This document shows, piece after piece, positions 23,393 to 28,934 of a stretch of DNA of 33,200 nucleotides; the stretch's first letter is position 1; every line of letters begins with the position of its first letter. The position numbers and the translations under genes are program-made. Source of the stretch: a virus; the IMG/VR virus record IMGVR_UViG_3300013103_000033, positions 1 through 33,200 of that record; one strand, written 5' to 3'. The notes beneath the pieces were generated by a model. The model was given only the letters and a program-made list of their open reading frames with translations, had not been told where the DNA came from and made no database searches.

Positions 23393-23436
23393 CTTCCGTA
23401 GCTCAAAGTATCAGCACTTCGGGCCTCTTAATGTGT

Positions 23437-23444
23437 GCTATTCT
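23437..23444 (+). promoter_or_regulatory. Extended -10 promoter of the HNH locus
   Basis: TGC-TATTCT (TATTCT at 23439-23444), six bases before the ATG at 23451, with no Shine-Dalgarno sequence. Spacing is identical to the leaderless promoters at 3203 and 16325. Confidence 0.5.
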
Positions 23445-23450
23445 ACGGGT

Positions 23451-23741
23451 ATGGACAAACACATCTTAGAAAAGCTAGTTGAACAACGTAAGAGCATCCG
23501 GCAAATAGCGGAAGAGATGGGGTGTTCATTCACTAACGCCAGGTACTGGCTTAAGAAGCATAACTTAAAAACGCTAACCAGGGTTCAATCACCTCATTGT
23601 TACGTGTGCGGGGAGACGCGCCCGGAGTGTTTCTACGAGCGGCGTACAAAAATATGTAAAGTTTGCCACAATAGCTACACAAAAAGAGCGAGGACAACAA
23701 AACAGATCCTACGGAATCATGTTGTTGGGAGGGGTGTGTAA
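23451..23741 (+). CDS. HNH homing endonuclease, N-terminal part (frameshifted)
   Basis: A 96-residue product from ATG 23451 (MDKHILEKLVEQRKSIRQI). A helix-turn-helix (about 12-40; SIRQIAEEMGCSFTNARYWLKKHNLKT) would bind DNA, followed by a zinc ribbon (CYVCGETRPECFYE...CKVCHNSY, about 50-77). In free-standing phage HNH enzymes of this family the frame continues into the nuclease core, but here the frame ends at 23741 and the core is encoded in the +1 frame from 23719. A frameshift mutation, a programmed slip or a sequence error could explain it. Leaderless start. Confidence 0.65.
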   Translation: MDKHILEKLVEQRKSIRQIAEEMGCSFTNARYWLKKHNLKTLTRVQSPHCYVCGETRPECFYERRTKICKVCHNSYTKRARTTKQILRNHVVGRGV

Positions 23742-23934
23742 ACGGTGCGGATACTTCCGCTGCCAGGAAGCGCTGGTATTTCACCACTCGGATTCAACTA
23801 AGAAGGATCCCAACTTTAAGAGTCTTAGGGGGTGGAGTCGCGATAGGACAAAGAAGGAGCTTGGGCACTGCGTGTTACTCTGTGCGAATTGTCACGCTGA
23901 AGTCCATGCGGGCATTGACATTAGTGGGGAGTAG
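23719..23934 (+). CDS. HNH homing endonuclease, C-terminal nuclease core
   Basis: A 71-residue frame beginning MLLGGVCKRCGYFRC. It holds the complete HNH core: CxxC, LVFHHSD, and CVLLCANCHAEVHAG, with the HH pair, N and final H that bind zinc and cleave DNA. It overlaps the N-terminal frame by 23 nt with a +1 shift and has no clear ribosome-binding site, so expression needs frameshifting or re-initiation at its ATG. Its stop TAG is supplied by bases 8-10 of tRNA-Gln, so gene and tRNA overlap by 10 nt. Confidence 0.65.
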   Translation: MLLGGVCKRCGYFRCQEALVFHHSDSTKKDPNFKSLRGWSRDRTKKELGHCVLLCANCHAEVHAGIDISGE

Positions 23935-23999
23935 CCCAGCTGGTTTAGGGCATCAGGTTTTGGTCCTGAAAGTCGAGGGTTCGAATCCCTCCTCCCCAT
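23925..23999 (+). tRNA. tRNA-Gln (TTG)
   Basis: Acceptor TGGGGAG pairs with CTCCCCA, with the U1-A72 pair typical of Gln tRNAs and discriminator T. D-arm GCCC...GGGC; anticodon stem TCAGG/CCTGA around TTTTGGT (anticodon TTG); T-arm GAGGG-TTCGAAT-CCCTC. The first 10 nt overlap the end of the HNH frame. Confidence 0.9.
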
Positions 24000-24012
24000 C
24001 TAGGAGAATCTC

Positions 24013-24402
24013 ATGGCTTACATCATCGGAGAACCAATCATTAACGTGACTGGCACCTCTTCTGGACACTCCCGCCTCACGGTGCGCTTCCCGGTGTTGG
24101 AAACCCACAGTGGAGAACGACATTACCGGGGGGTAACCATAATACTTGACCCCGAAAAACTCTGGATGTTGGGTGACCAACACGAGCCTCCCCCGGTGTT
24201 GCCCGATATGCCAGTCCACACCGGGAGTGTAGACGTGGGTACGTACGTCGATACTCTCATTGCGACAGCTGAGCTCCAGGACGAGCTGAAGAAGCTCGCA
24301 GAAGAAGACGGTATCGATCTAGACTACCCTGAGCACATAGAACGCTGGAAGATCGGAGCGGTCAAACGTGCTTCGGAGCGTTGTAAGGAACGTAAGAAGT
24401 GA
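24013..24402 (+). CDS. Small conserved-looking phage protein, unknown
   Basis: A 129-residue protein. AGGAGA stands before the ATG, 14 nt after tRNA-Gln. The N-terminal half is beta (IINVTGTSSGHSRLTVRFPVLETHSGERHYRGVTIIL). The C-terminal half is acidic and helical (TLIATAELQDELKKLAEEDGIDLDYPEHIERWKIGAVKRASERCKERKK). It is followed by a long hairpin and tRNA-Asp. No motif identified. Confidence 0.65.
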   Translation: MAYIIGEPIINVTGTSSGHSRLTVRFPVLETHSGERHYRGVTIILDPEKLWMLGDQHEPPPVLPDMPVHTGSVDVGTYVDTLIATAELQDELKKLAEEDGIDLDYPEHIERWKIGAVKRASERCKERKK

Positions 24403-24415
24403 GTAAAATTGCTTT

Positions 24416-24478
24416 GAGCGGTGGACCTGCACGCGAGGTGCCCCCCCACATCCCCTCAGGTTCACCGCTCATCATTTT
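24416..24478 (+). terminator. 14-bp hairpin with T-run
   Basis: GAGCGGTGGACCTG (24416-24429) pairs with CAGGTTCACCGCTC (24457-24470), all 14 pairs with a single G-U. An inner GCAC/GTGC stem is present, and ATTTTT follows 4 nt after the stem. It could terminate the preceding gene or be a stable RNA end. An ORF at 24399-24581 over this hairpin and tRNA-Asp is rejected. Confidence 0.6.
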
Positions 24479-24480
24479 TC

Positions 24481-24554
24481 GGGGCATTCGCCTAGTGGTC
24501 TATGGCACCGGCCTGTCGAGCCGGATTCCAGGGGTTCGAATCCCCTATGTTCCG
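24481..24554 (+). tRNA. tRNA-Asp (GTC)
   Basis: Acceptor GGGGCAT pairs with ATGTTCC, discriminator G (an Asp identity base). Anticodon stem CCGGC/GCCGG around CTGTCGA (anticodon GTC); T-arm AGGGG-TTCGAAT-CCCCT. No CCA encoded. Confidence 0.9.
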
Positions 24555-24581
24555 CCGCGCAGCTGTGACGTATCACGTTAG

Positions 24582-24705
24582 GCCGAGATGCGGAGAGAAG
24601 TGCGCGCTGCGCGAGGATTTCTGAGTACTGACTGGTTGGGCGTGCTTCTCTATGCCTGCGTTGGTCCGCCCTGGGTGAGGGACCCCGTTAAATACTAATC
24701 TCGGT
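24582..24705 (+). ncRNA. Branched structured RNA between tRNA-Asp and tRNA-Pro
   Basis: GCCGAGAT (24582-24589) pairs with ATCTCGGT (24698-24705). Inside, AGAGAAG (24594-24600) pairs with CTTCTCT (24645-24651), and GGTCC (24663-24667) pairs with GGACC (24680-24684). A small GTGA/TCAC hairpin precedes it. No ORF, tRNA or terminator fits. Confidence 0.45.
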
Positions 24706-24723
24706 ACACCCAGACTTTTCTTA

Positions 24724-24798
24724 CGGGGCGTAGCGCAGTCTGGTTAGCGCGCCAGCTTTGGGAGCTGGATGTCGAAGGTTCGAATCCTTTCGCCCCGA
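24724..24798 (+). tRNA. tRNA-Pro (TGG)
   Basis: Acceptor CGGGGCG pairs perfectly with CGCCCCG, discriminator A. D-arm GCGC...GCGC; anticodon stem CCAGC/GCTGG around TTTGGGA (anticodon TGG); T-arm GAAGG-TTCGAAT-CCTTT. The C1-G72 pair is the known Pro identity feature. Confidence 0.92.
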
Positions 24799-24802
24799 CC
24801 GA

Positions 24803-24845
24803 GCCTCCATAACTCAATGGCAGAGTGGCTGGCTTTCAATCCACG
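24803..24845 (+). pseudogene. Truncated tRNA-Glu-like 5' half
   Basis: GCCTCCA, TA, D-arm ACTC-AATGGCA-GAGT and an anticodon loop CTTTCAA (TTC) follow tRNA order exactly. However, the anticodon stem 3' side is mismatched, and no T-arm or matching acceptor (TGGAGGC) follows. The sequence runs on into the gene at 24891. Probably a tRNA broken by recombination. Confidence 0.35.
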
Positions 24846-24890
24846 TCGTTCCAGCGAAGACATGCGAGATGAGAAGGGCTTCTTCGACAT

Positions 24891-25176
24891 GAGCTTCAAG
24901 AAGGATCCAGGTGTGAAGAAACCCCCGGAGGCGGGGGAAGAAATGACCGACTACAACATGACGGGCTTTCTTCGATACGCTAACATTCAGTGTAGGTGTG
25001 ATCGACATTTCGGATGGGTCTGCCCTAAGTGCAAGGACGAAAATCTGTGGAAGTACAGCTTCCCAGAAACTGTCAAAGAAGCTGTCGACAAGGGGTGGGT
25101 AGCCTATGTTGTGAGCTACGATTTGACACCTAAAGGAAAAAAACTACTCGACCGACTGGAGCTGCGAACCATATGA
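24891..25176 (+). CDS. Small Cys-containing phage protein
   Basis: In-frame ATGs at 24861, 24891 and 24943 are all possible starts. 24891 (MSFKKDPGVKKPPEAGEE) has AGAAGGG upstream, and 24943 has GGAGG held in the loop of a CCCC...GGGG hairpin. The product ends with IQCRCDRHFGWVCPKCKDENLW, a probable zinc knuckle (CxC-x3-H and CPKC), then a helix and a hydrophobic strand (WVAYVVSYDLTPKGKKLLDRLEL), resembling a small winged-helix-type fold. Its stop overlaps the next start. No function recognised. Confidence 0.55.
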
Positions 25177-25469
25177 AACTCTGGGTAGACGACGTTCGGC
25201 CTGCTCCAAAAGGCTGGATCTGGGCTAAGAGCTACAAACAGGCTATGAGGCTCATGGAAGAAAACGACTGGGATTTCGATGTCATCAGTCTCGACTATGA
25301 TCTGGGCGAGGAGAAGACAGGTTATGACTTACTCTGCAAAATTGAACAGCGGTCAATGGAGTACATGAACTACACTCCGCTTATCGGCGTCCACACATCA
25401 AACATGATTGTCCGTGATAAGATGTGTAATGTTGCGTCTCGTCTCAATGGTAGGCGTCTCAGGAGGTGA
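25173..25469 (+). CDS. cREC-like cyclic-phosphate-processing receiver domain protein
   Basis: A 98-residue protein coupled to the upstream gene by ATGA overlap. It begins MKLWVDDVRPAPKGWIWAKSYKQA and contains SLDYDLGEEKTGYDLL and LIGVHTSNMIVRDKM, matching the conserved motifs of the small receiver-like cREC family (WVDDxRPxPxGW, SLDxDLGxxxTGYDxL, VHxxNxxxxxxM). The family is proposed from genomic context to act in systems handling 2',3'-cyclic phosphate RNA ends. Here it sits within a tRNA and tmRNA island, which fits an RNA-end function, though biochemical activity is unproven. Confidence 0.7.
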   Translation: MKLWVDDVRPAPKGWIWAKSYKQAMRLMEENDWDFDVISLDYDLGEEKTGYDLLCKIEQRSMEYMNYTPLIGVHTSNMIVRDKMCNVASRLNGRRLRR

Positions 25470-25472
25470 TAC

Positions 25473-25727
25473 ATGGGTAAGATCTACAAACGTAAACGCC
25501 GGTCTTGTGCGCTATGTAAGCCCCACAAAACGGGGGGTGCGGATAAGCTCAAACCTCACCAACGACAAGAGCTCACACTTGCAGAAGCCGAGATGCGGGA
25601 AGCTAAACTCTCGGGACGCCCTGACAAATACGACGATATGTGTGAGGATTCTCTGTACGACGATCAATTCCAATCCGAGTACGCAGAGCTTCATGACATG
25701 ATCGACCACATCTACGATACCTACTGA
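25473..25727 (+). CDS. Small basic/acidic phage protein with CxxC
   Basis: An 84-residue protein with GGAGG upstream. Very basic N-terminus (MGKIYKRKRRSCALCKPHKTGGADKLKPHQ) with CALC and a following His, then an acidic helical C-terminus (EYAELHDMIDHIYDTY). The CALCKPHK start is familiar from small phage proteins of unknown role. It lies 3 nt after the cREC-like gene and is probably in the same operon. Confidence 0.6.
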   Translation: MGKIYKRKRRSCALCKPHKTGGADKLKPHQRQELTLAEAEMREAKLSGRPDKYDDMCEDSLYDDQFQSEYAELHDMIDHIYDTY

Positions 25728-25801
25728 GGATACGACCACCCTCTTCGCATAGCGGTACTGCACACGCTGTTGAACCGCATCCGCAATAACGTAATCGTTA
25801 A

Positions 25802-25874
25802 GCCGTCCTAGCTCAGTCGGTAGAGCAGCGGATTTGTAATCCGCCGGTCACGGGTTCGATTCCTGTGGGCGGCT
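25802..25874 (+). tRNA. tRNA-Thr (TGT)
   Basis: Acceptor GCCGTCC pairs with GGGCGGC (one G-U), discriminator T. D-arm GCTC...GAGC; anticodon stem GCGGA/TCCGC around TTTGTAA (anticodon TGT); T-arm CACGGG-TTCGATT-CCTGTG. No CCA encoded. Confidence 0.92.
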
Positions 25875-25875
25875 C

Positions 25876-26095
25876 TGTACTAGATGCCTTCTACTCCGGA
25901 GGCGGGGGATGTTACATCCCAACAGACGGCAAACTGGCGCATGAAGCCAGGGGCCCGAACAAGCCCTCCGGGGGACCGGGGGCGTACTTTGTAAACCAGC
26001 TCGCCCTGCATCGGGCGTCGCTTGGCTTACAAGCCTACGCTACCCGAGCCCCCAGGAGGACAACATTCGTGCCCTCTCGAGACCCAAGTAGTACA
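25876..26095 (+). ncRNA. Large multi-branched structured RNA after tRNA-Thr
   Basis: Closing stem TGTACTA (25876-25882) with TAGTACA (26089-26095). Branch 1: CCGGAGG (25896-25902) with CCTCCGG (25965-25971), enclosing GGGATG-TTA-CATCCC (25906-25920) and CTGGC-GCATGAA-GCCAG (about 25934-25950). Branch 2: GGGGGC (25978-25983) with GCCCCC (26048-26053), enclosing CGCCC/GGGCG (about 26002-26017) and GGCT-TACA-AGCC (26024-26035). All pairs are complementary as listed. It begins 2 nt after the tRNA and ends before a ribosome-binding site. The frame reading through (25865) is not coding. Confidence 0.6.
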
Positions 26096-26116
26096 ACAAA
26101 TAAAGGAGAGCATTTC

Positions 26117-26434
26117 ATGATTTTTCGACACTACCGAACAGAGGAGAATGGTTGCGCCACGGTTGCGTTCCGGTCGGAGGACGGCCTGGCGGAATTGGGC
26201 GTAGCCTGGTGTTCCCCCGAGGACCCCTTCAACCGAGCCAAGGGGCGACTCATCGCCGCGGGCCGAGTGGAGACCAAGCGCGACAACGGGCACTACCACT
26301 CCATGCCACACACGGGAGATGTACAGCTACGCCCCACGATCTTCGCCATGTTGGACAGTATGAAGAAGCCCCGTTGGTTCGAGGGGTTCATTGGAGAGCT
26401 GGAAAAGGCGGGGGAAGAAAAGGAGAAGGAGTAA
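26117..26434 (+). CDS. Conserved-type small phage protein
   Basis: A 105-residue protein starting at ATG 26117 after AAAGGAG; the longer frame from 25865 runs through tRNA-Thr and the structured RNA. It shows VAFRSEDGLAELGVAWCSPEDPFNRAKGRLIAAGR, a pattern (S-x-D-x-x-x-x-x-G-x-A-x-x-S-P-x-D-x-F-x-R-x-x-G-R-x-I-A-x-G-R) I have seen in many phage hypotheticals. The acidic/basic tail is EKAGEEKEKE. Function unknown. It is flanked on both sides by structured RNAs. Confidence 0.75.
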   Translation: MIFRHYRTEENGCATVAFRSEDGLAELGVAWCSPEDPFNRAKGRLIAAGRVETKRDNGHYHSMPHTGDVQLRPTIFAMLDSMKKPRWFEGFIGELEKAGEEKEKE

Positions 26435-26472
26435 TCAGTTCATACATATCAGAGTTTCCGATCTCGAGACGG

Positions 26473-26646
26473 AGAGCGTTACGCTCTTATACGCGGCTAA
26501 CCTGGGAGTACATAGCGCGGCACTGTACTCTTACGGTTCTACTCGCGTGTTCCCTTAGATCGTCTATAGAACGGACGAAGACGCCAATCTTAGGGAACAC
26601 GCCGAACAGAACCGTAAGGGTAGCATTCCCGCATATCAGTGATATG
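26473..26646 (+). ncRNA. Structured RNA with 89-nt rod
   Basis: AGAGCG-TTA-CGCTCT (26473-26487) and GAGTAC/GTACTC (26506-26511, 26525-26530) are followed by a rod. CTTACGGTTCT (26530-26540) pairs with AGAACCGTAAG (26608-26618). GCGTGTTCCCTTAGAT (26545-26560) pairs with ATCTTAGGGAACACGC (26587-26602) with one mismatch. CGTCT/AGACG lies at the tip. CATAT...ATATG (26632-26646) closes the region. It ends 9 nt before tRNA-Leu (TAG). No known family. Confidence 0.6.
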
Positions 26647-26654
26647 TAGAGCTA

Positions 26655-26737
26655 GCGGGGGTGGCGGAACTAGGTAGACGCGCCAGCCTTAGGAGCTGGT
26701 GGGATTTCCCGTGCAGGTTCGATTCCTGTCCCCCGTA
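26655..26737 (+). tRNA. tRNA-Leu (TAG)
   Basis: Class II tRNA: acceptor GCGGGGG with CCCCCGT, anticodon stem CCAGC/GCTGG around CTTAGGA (anticodon TAG), variable arm TGGGATTTCCCGT, T-arm GCAGG-TTCGATT-CCTGT, discriminator A (Leu identity). Confidence 0.92.
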
Positions 26738-26739
26738 CC

Positions 26740-26891
26740 GTGCTTGAGAGATGGTTTCCGGTGACTGACCCTCCCTAGCAGGCTGAGGCCAGGATTGAAA
26801 GATCAACCTGAGCGGGCCCATGGGAGGAGCGAACAGCACTGTCAGATAAGGGACGGAACCGGTGACGGCTCGGAAAGACGAGCACTTTTTT
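26740..26891 (+). ncRNA. Structured RNA ending in a terminator after tRNA-Leu
   Basis: GGTTTCCG (26753-26760) pairs with CGGAACC (26854-26860) with one bulge, enclosing CTGAC/GTCAG (26765-26769, 26841-26845) and CCTCCC/GGGAGG (about 26771-26776, 26822-26827). GTGCT (26740-26744) can pair with AGCAC at the 3' end. It finishes in GCTCG-GAAAGA-CGAGC-AC-TTTTTT. The next gene starts 24 nt later. This is either a small RNA or an elaborate tRNA-operon 3' end. Confidence 0.5.
26868..26891 (+). terminator. Rho-independent terminator
   Basis: GCTCG (26868-26872), loop GAAAGA, CGAGC (26879-26883), then AC and six T. It probably ends the transcript of tRNA-Leu (TAG) and upstream RNAs. Confidence 0.7.
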
Positions 26892-26914
26892 AAACCACAC
26901 AGGAGAACTGCCCC

Positions 26915-27229
26915 ATGTCCAAAGATCCCACCCGAACACAAGCCATGCTTGCTAAATGTCACGACTGCACAGGCCACTACCACGACGGTAAAGACGATTG
27001 TGAAGTCACGAAATGCCCGCTGTACAAGTGGATGCCGTATCGCAAGCTAGAGCCCGACTTTGAATGGGCAGAGTACAATCCTCGCTCTAAGGGCCTTGTC
27101 TCGAAGGAAGAGACGAAGCGTGACTTCACACCAGAACAAAAAGAGGCGATGGTCAAGCGACTCGAGGCCGCGCGAGAAAGGAGATATCATGCCGATCTTC
27201 AGGATTCGGGTGTCGAGGACAATGAGTGA
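26915..27229 (+). CDS. Cys-rich small phage protein (CxDC...CPLY type)
   Basis: A 104-residue protein starting at MSKDPTRTQAML, with AGGAGA upstream. It contains KCHDCTGHYHDGKDDCEVTKCPLYKWMPY, a four-cysteine zinc-binding signature seen in small proteins of many phages. The C-terminus is a basic, helical EEKRDFTPEQKEAMVKRLEAARERR. It overlaps the next gene by 41 nt. Possibly a nucleic-acid-binding or regulatory factor; no activity is known to me. Confidence 0.75.
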   Translation: MSKDPTRTQAMLAKCHDCTGHYHDGKDDCEVTKCPLYKWMPYRKLEPDFEWAEYNPRSKGLVSKEETKRDFTPEQKEAMVKRLEAARERRYHADLQDSGVEDNE

Positions 27230-27497
27230 GAGTGGTGTCTTCTACGTAACAGCTGATGACGCACAACAAGCGAGAATAAAGACTTACGAAGATATCAACG
27301 AAATCATGGATTGCTACGGGGATTGGGAGTTCGACGAGATCATGAGCGACATGGCTGACATCGACGCCATTAAAGAAATAGGTAGCCTCCCTGAGTCTTA
27401 TGAAATCCCAGCAGAGCTGTGCTTTGAAACGCCTCCAAAGGACGGTGATGTGTTCATGCCTGTAGACCCCCGCCAGCTGAAACTTTTTACGAGGTAA
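27189..27497 (+). CDS. Small acidic phage protein
   Basis: A 102-residue protein. ATG 27189 has AAAGGAGA upstream. Begins MPIFRIRVSRTMSESGVFYVTADDAQQARIKTYEDINEI, suggesting a small beta-alpha domain, and ends in a basic LKLFTR. Very acidic middle (DEIMSDMADIDAIKE). Overlaps the preceding gene by 41 nt and is followed closely by the next. Unknown role. Confidence 0.6.
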   Translation: MPIFRIRVSRTMSESGVFYVTADDAQQARIKTYEDINEIMDCYGDWEFDEIMSDMADIDAIKEIGSLPESYEIPAELCFETPPKDGDVFMPVDPRQLKLFTR

Positions 27498-27501
27498 AGT
27501 C

Positions 27502-27768
27502 ATGGAAGAAGAGAAGCTCCCACGCACGTGTGCAACGTGTGCGTATTACCGAAAAGAAGTACGAGACAGCGGCACAACGGGGGCTCCCTTCGACGCTCGG
27601 ATGTGTAACCACCCACGATTCAGCTCAGTAATGGGCAAATGCCCTGAGCCAGATACTCCTGGATGTCTTCTCCACTCGGGCTTCGCGGAAGAGCTCGTGG
27701 AGGCTCGCAAACAAATCAGGCCTCCCCCCCCCTCGGGATGTTCGACGATAACATACGTGGTGCCCTGA
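27502..27768 (+). CDS. Cys-rich small phage protein
   Basis: An 88-residue protein (MEEEKLPRTCATCAYYRKEV...) with six cysteines: CATC near the start, MCNHPRF, KCPEPDTPGC. These form a probable zinc or redox knuckle of the small CxxC-x-YY type common in phage hypotheticals. It overlaps the next gene by 31 nt. Start just after the previous stop. Function unknown. Confidence 0.6.
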   Translation: MEEEKLPRTCATCAYYRKEVRDSGTTGAPFDARMCNHPRFSSVMGKCPEPDTPGCLLHSGFAEELVEARKQIRPPPPSGCSTITYVVP

Positions 27769-28166
27769 ATTTGCACTCCTTTTCTTGGCAGCTCAAGCAA
27801 TACATAGATGATTTCCATGAGAACATGGGGAAAGCCGAGCATGACTACGCTGTGAACCCAACGGGGGGGGATCGAGGCGATTTAGTATATCGAATAGGAT
27901 ATGCTCTGATGCGAACCGACCGCAACCCATTGCGTACTGAGCTGTACAATATCGTAAACGATGCGCTACAAGCCTACCTAGAGCCCGCATTTGAGCAGTC
28001 GCAACTAGCGATCTTGTATCATATGGATTACTTGATCGCGCAGATCGAGCAGCGATACGCGCCCCTCCAGCAAGAAGTGGAGGAACTTCGACGAGAGGTC
28101 AGGAGGTTGAAAGATGAAGATACAGATAGCGTCCGACCTGCACTTAGAACTGCGGTCGAAGACTAA
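27738..28166 (+). CDS. Helical phage protein with C-terminal coiled coil
   Basis: A 142-residue protein from ATG 27738 (MFDDNIRGALNLHSF). Predicted wholly helical, with a heptad-like end (QRYAPLQQEVEELRREVRRLKDE) fit for oligomerisation. It overlaps both neighbours (31 nt upstream, 53 nt downstream), implying coupled translation with the metallophosphoesterase gene. No motif recognised. Confidence 0.6.
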   Translation: MFDDNIRGALNLHSFSWQLKQYIDDFHENMGKAEHDYAVNPTGGDRGDLVYRIGYALMRTDRNPLRTELYNIVNDALQAYLEPAFEQSQLAILYHMDYLIAQIEQRYAPLQQEVEELRREVRRLKDEDTDSVRPALRTAVED

Positions 28167-28902
28167 GTTCCAGATCCGCGACGATGCCGAAACGCTCGTC
28201 CTGGCTGGAGATGTACACAAGAAGCCCAAGAGCCTCGCCAAGTTCTTTCGGCGTATCCTCAAGCAGAACGACATTCCCATCGTCTACATCCTAGGAAATC
28301 ACGAATACTACGGGCGTGTGTTCCCGGACGCGCTGGACGAATACCGAGAAGCTTGCGCAGATATCCCCCAGGTGAAGCTCTTGGAGAAGAAGATGGTCGA
28401 GATCAAGGGGGTGCAATTCTTGGGTACTACCCTCTGGTCCGACATCAGTAACCCCCTACATGCTCTGGCCGTCCAGGCAGGTATCACCGATTTCAAATAC
28501 GATCACGGGGAGTCGCGCCCTGTCGTTCAGGTAAGGGGAACGTACGACGGTATGTCACCCTTCGTGTGGACTCGTGAGTACATGGAATGCCGGGAGTGGT
28601 TAGTTGAGGCGTTGGAGAATAGGAATCCCAGAAAGCCTACGGTTGTGGTCACACATCACGCACCCACTCGGGCAGTCCACCCCAAGAAGTTCTTGAAGTC
28701 CCTCACCCGAGCAGCATACGAGTCGGAACTCTCTGGCCTCATGGACCGATACAAGCCTGAACTCTGGGTTTACGGTCACGATCACGGACCGCGGGTCGAT
28801 ACTCAGATCTATGAGACACGAGTGGTTTGCAACCAGATGGGCTATTACTTCGAGAAGGCAAAGCAGACCAAGTACGAACCTTGGATCATTGAGGTGAAAT
28901 GA
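28114..28902 (+). CDS. Calcineurin-like metallophosphoesterase
   Basis: A 262-residue protein with all motifs of the family: DLH (D8, H10), GDVH (D33), GNHE (N62, H63), a histidine pair HH (H181-182) and GHDH (H222, H224). Together these bind two metal ions and hydrolyse phosphate mono- or diesters. Length is normal. Phage members include RNA- and DNA-end phosphatases and cyclic-nucleotide phosphodiesterases, and the cREC-like gene nearby makes an RNA-end role attractive, but the substrate is not shown. Preceded by AGGAGG inside the upstream gene, which it overlaps by 53 nt. Confidence 0.9.
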   Translation: MKIQIASDLHLELRSKTKFQIRDDAETLVLAGDVHKKPKSLAKFFRRILKQNDIPIVYILGNHEYYGRVFPDALDEYREACADIPQVKLLEKKMVEIKGVQFLGTTLWSDISNPLHALAVQAGITDFKYDHGESRPVVQVRGTYDGMSPFVWTREYMECREWLVEALENRNPRKPTVVVTHHAPTRAVHPKKFLKSLTRAAYESELSGLMDRYKPELWVYGHDHGPRVDTQIYETRVVCNQMGYYFEKAKQTKYEPWIIEVK

Positions 28903-28910
28903 CCTATACT
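28881..28910 (+). promoter_or_regulatory. Sigma70-type promoter
   Basis: TTGGAT (28881-28886), an 18-nt spacer and TATACT (28905-28910) preceded by TGACC, the TG-N3-TATAMT element seen elsewhere. The gene at 28935 follows, with AAGGAGG. Confidence 0.6.
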
Positions 28911-28934
28911 TCAAAAGATTGAAGGAGGTCACAC

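Noticed and set aside
23210-23401. 63-codon plus-strand frame
   Set aside because: It runs through several perfect hairpins and a rho-independent terminator; no ribosome-binding site.
24399-24581. 60-codon plus-strand frame from GTG
   Set aside because: It spans a 14-bp hairpin and the whole of tRNA-Asp.
25865-26116. N-terminal extension of the gene at 26117
   Set aside because: It begins inside tRNA-Thr and passes through a multi-branched RNA; ATG 26117 has a strong ribosome-binding site and starts at the conserved part.
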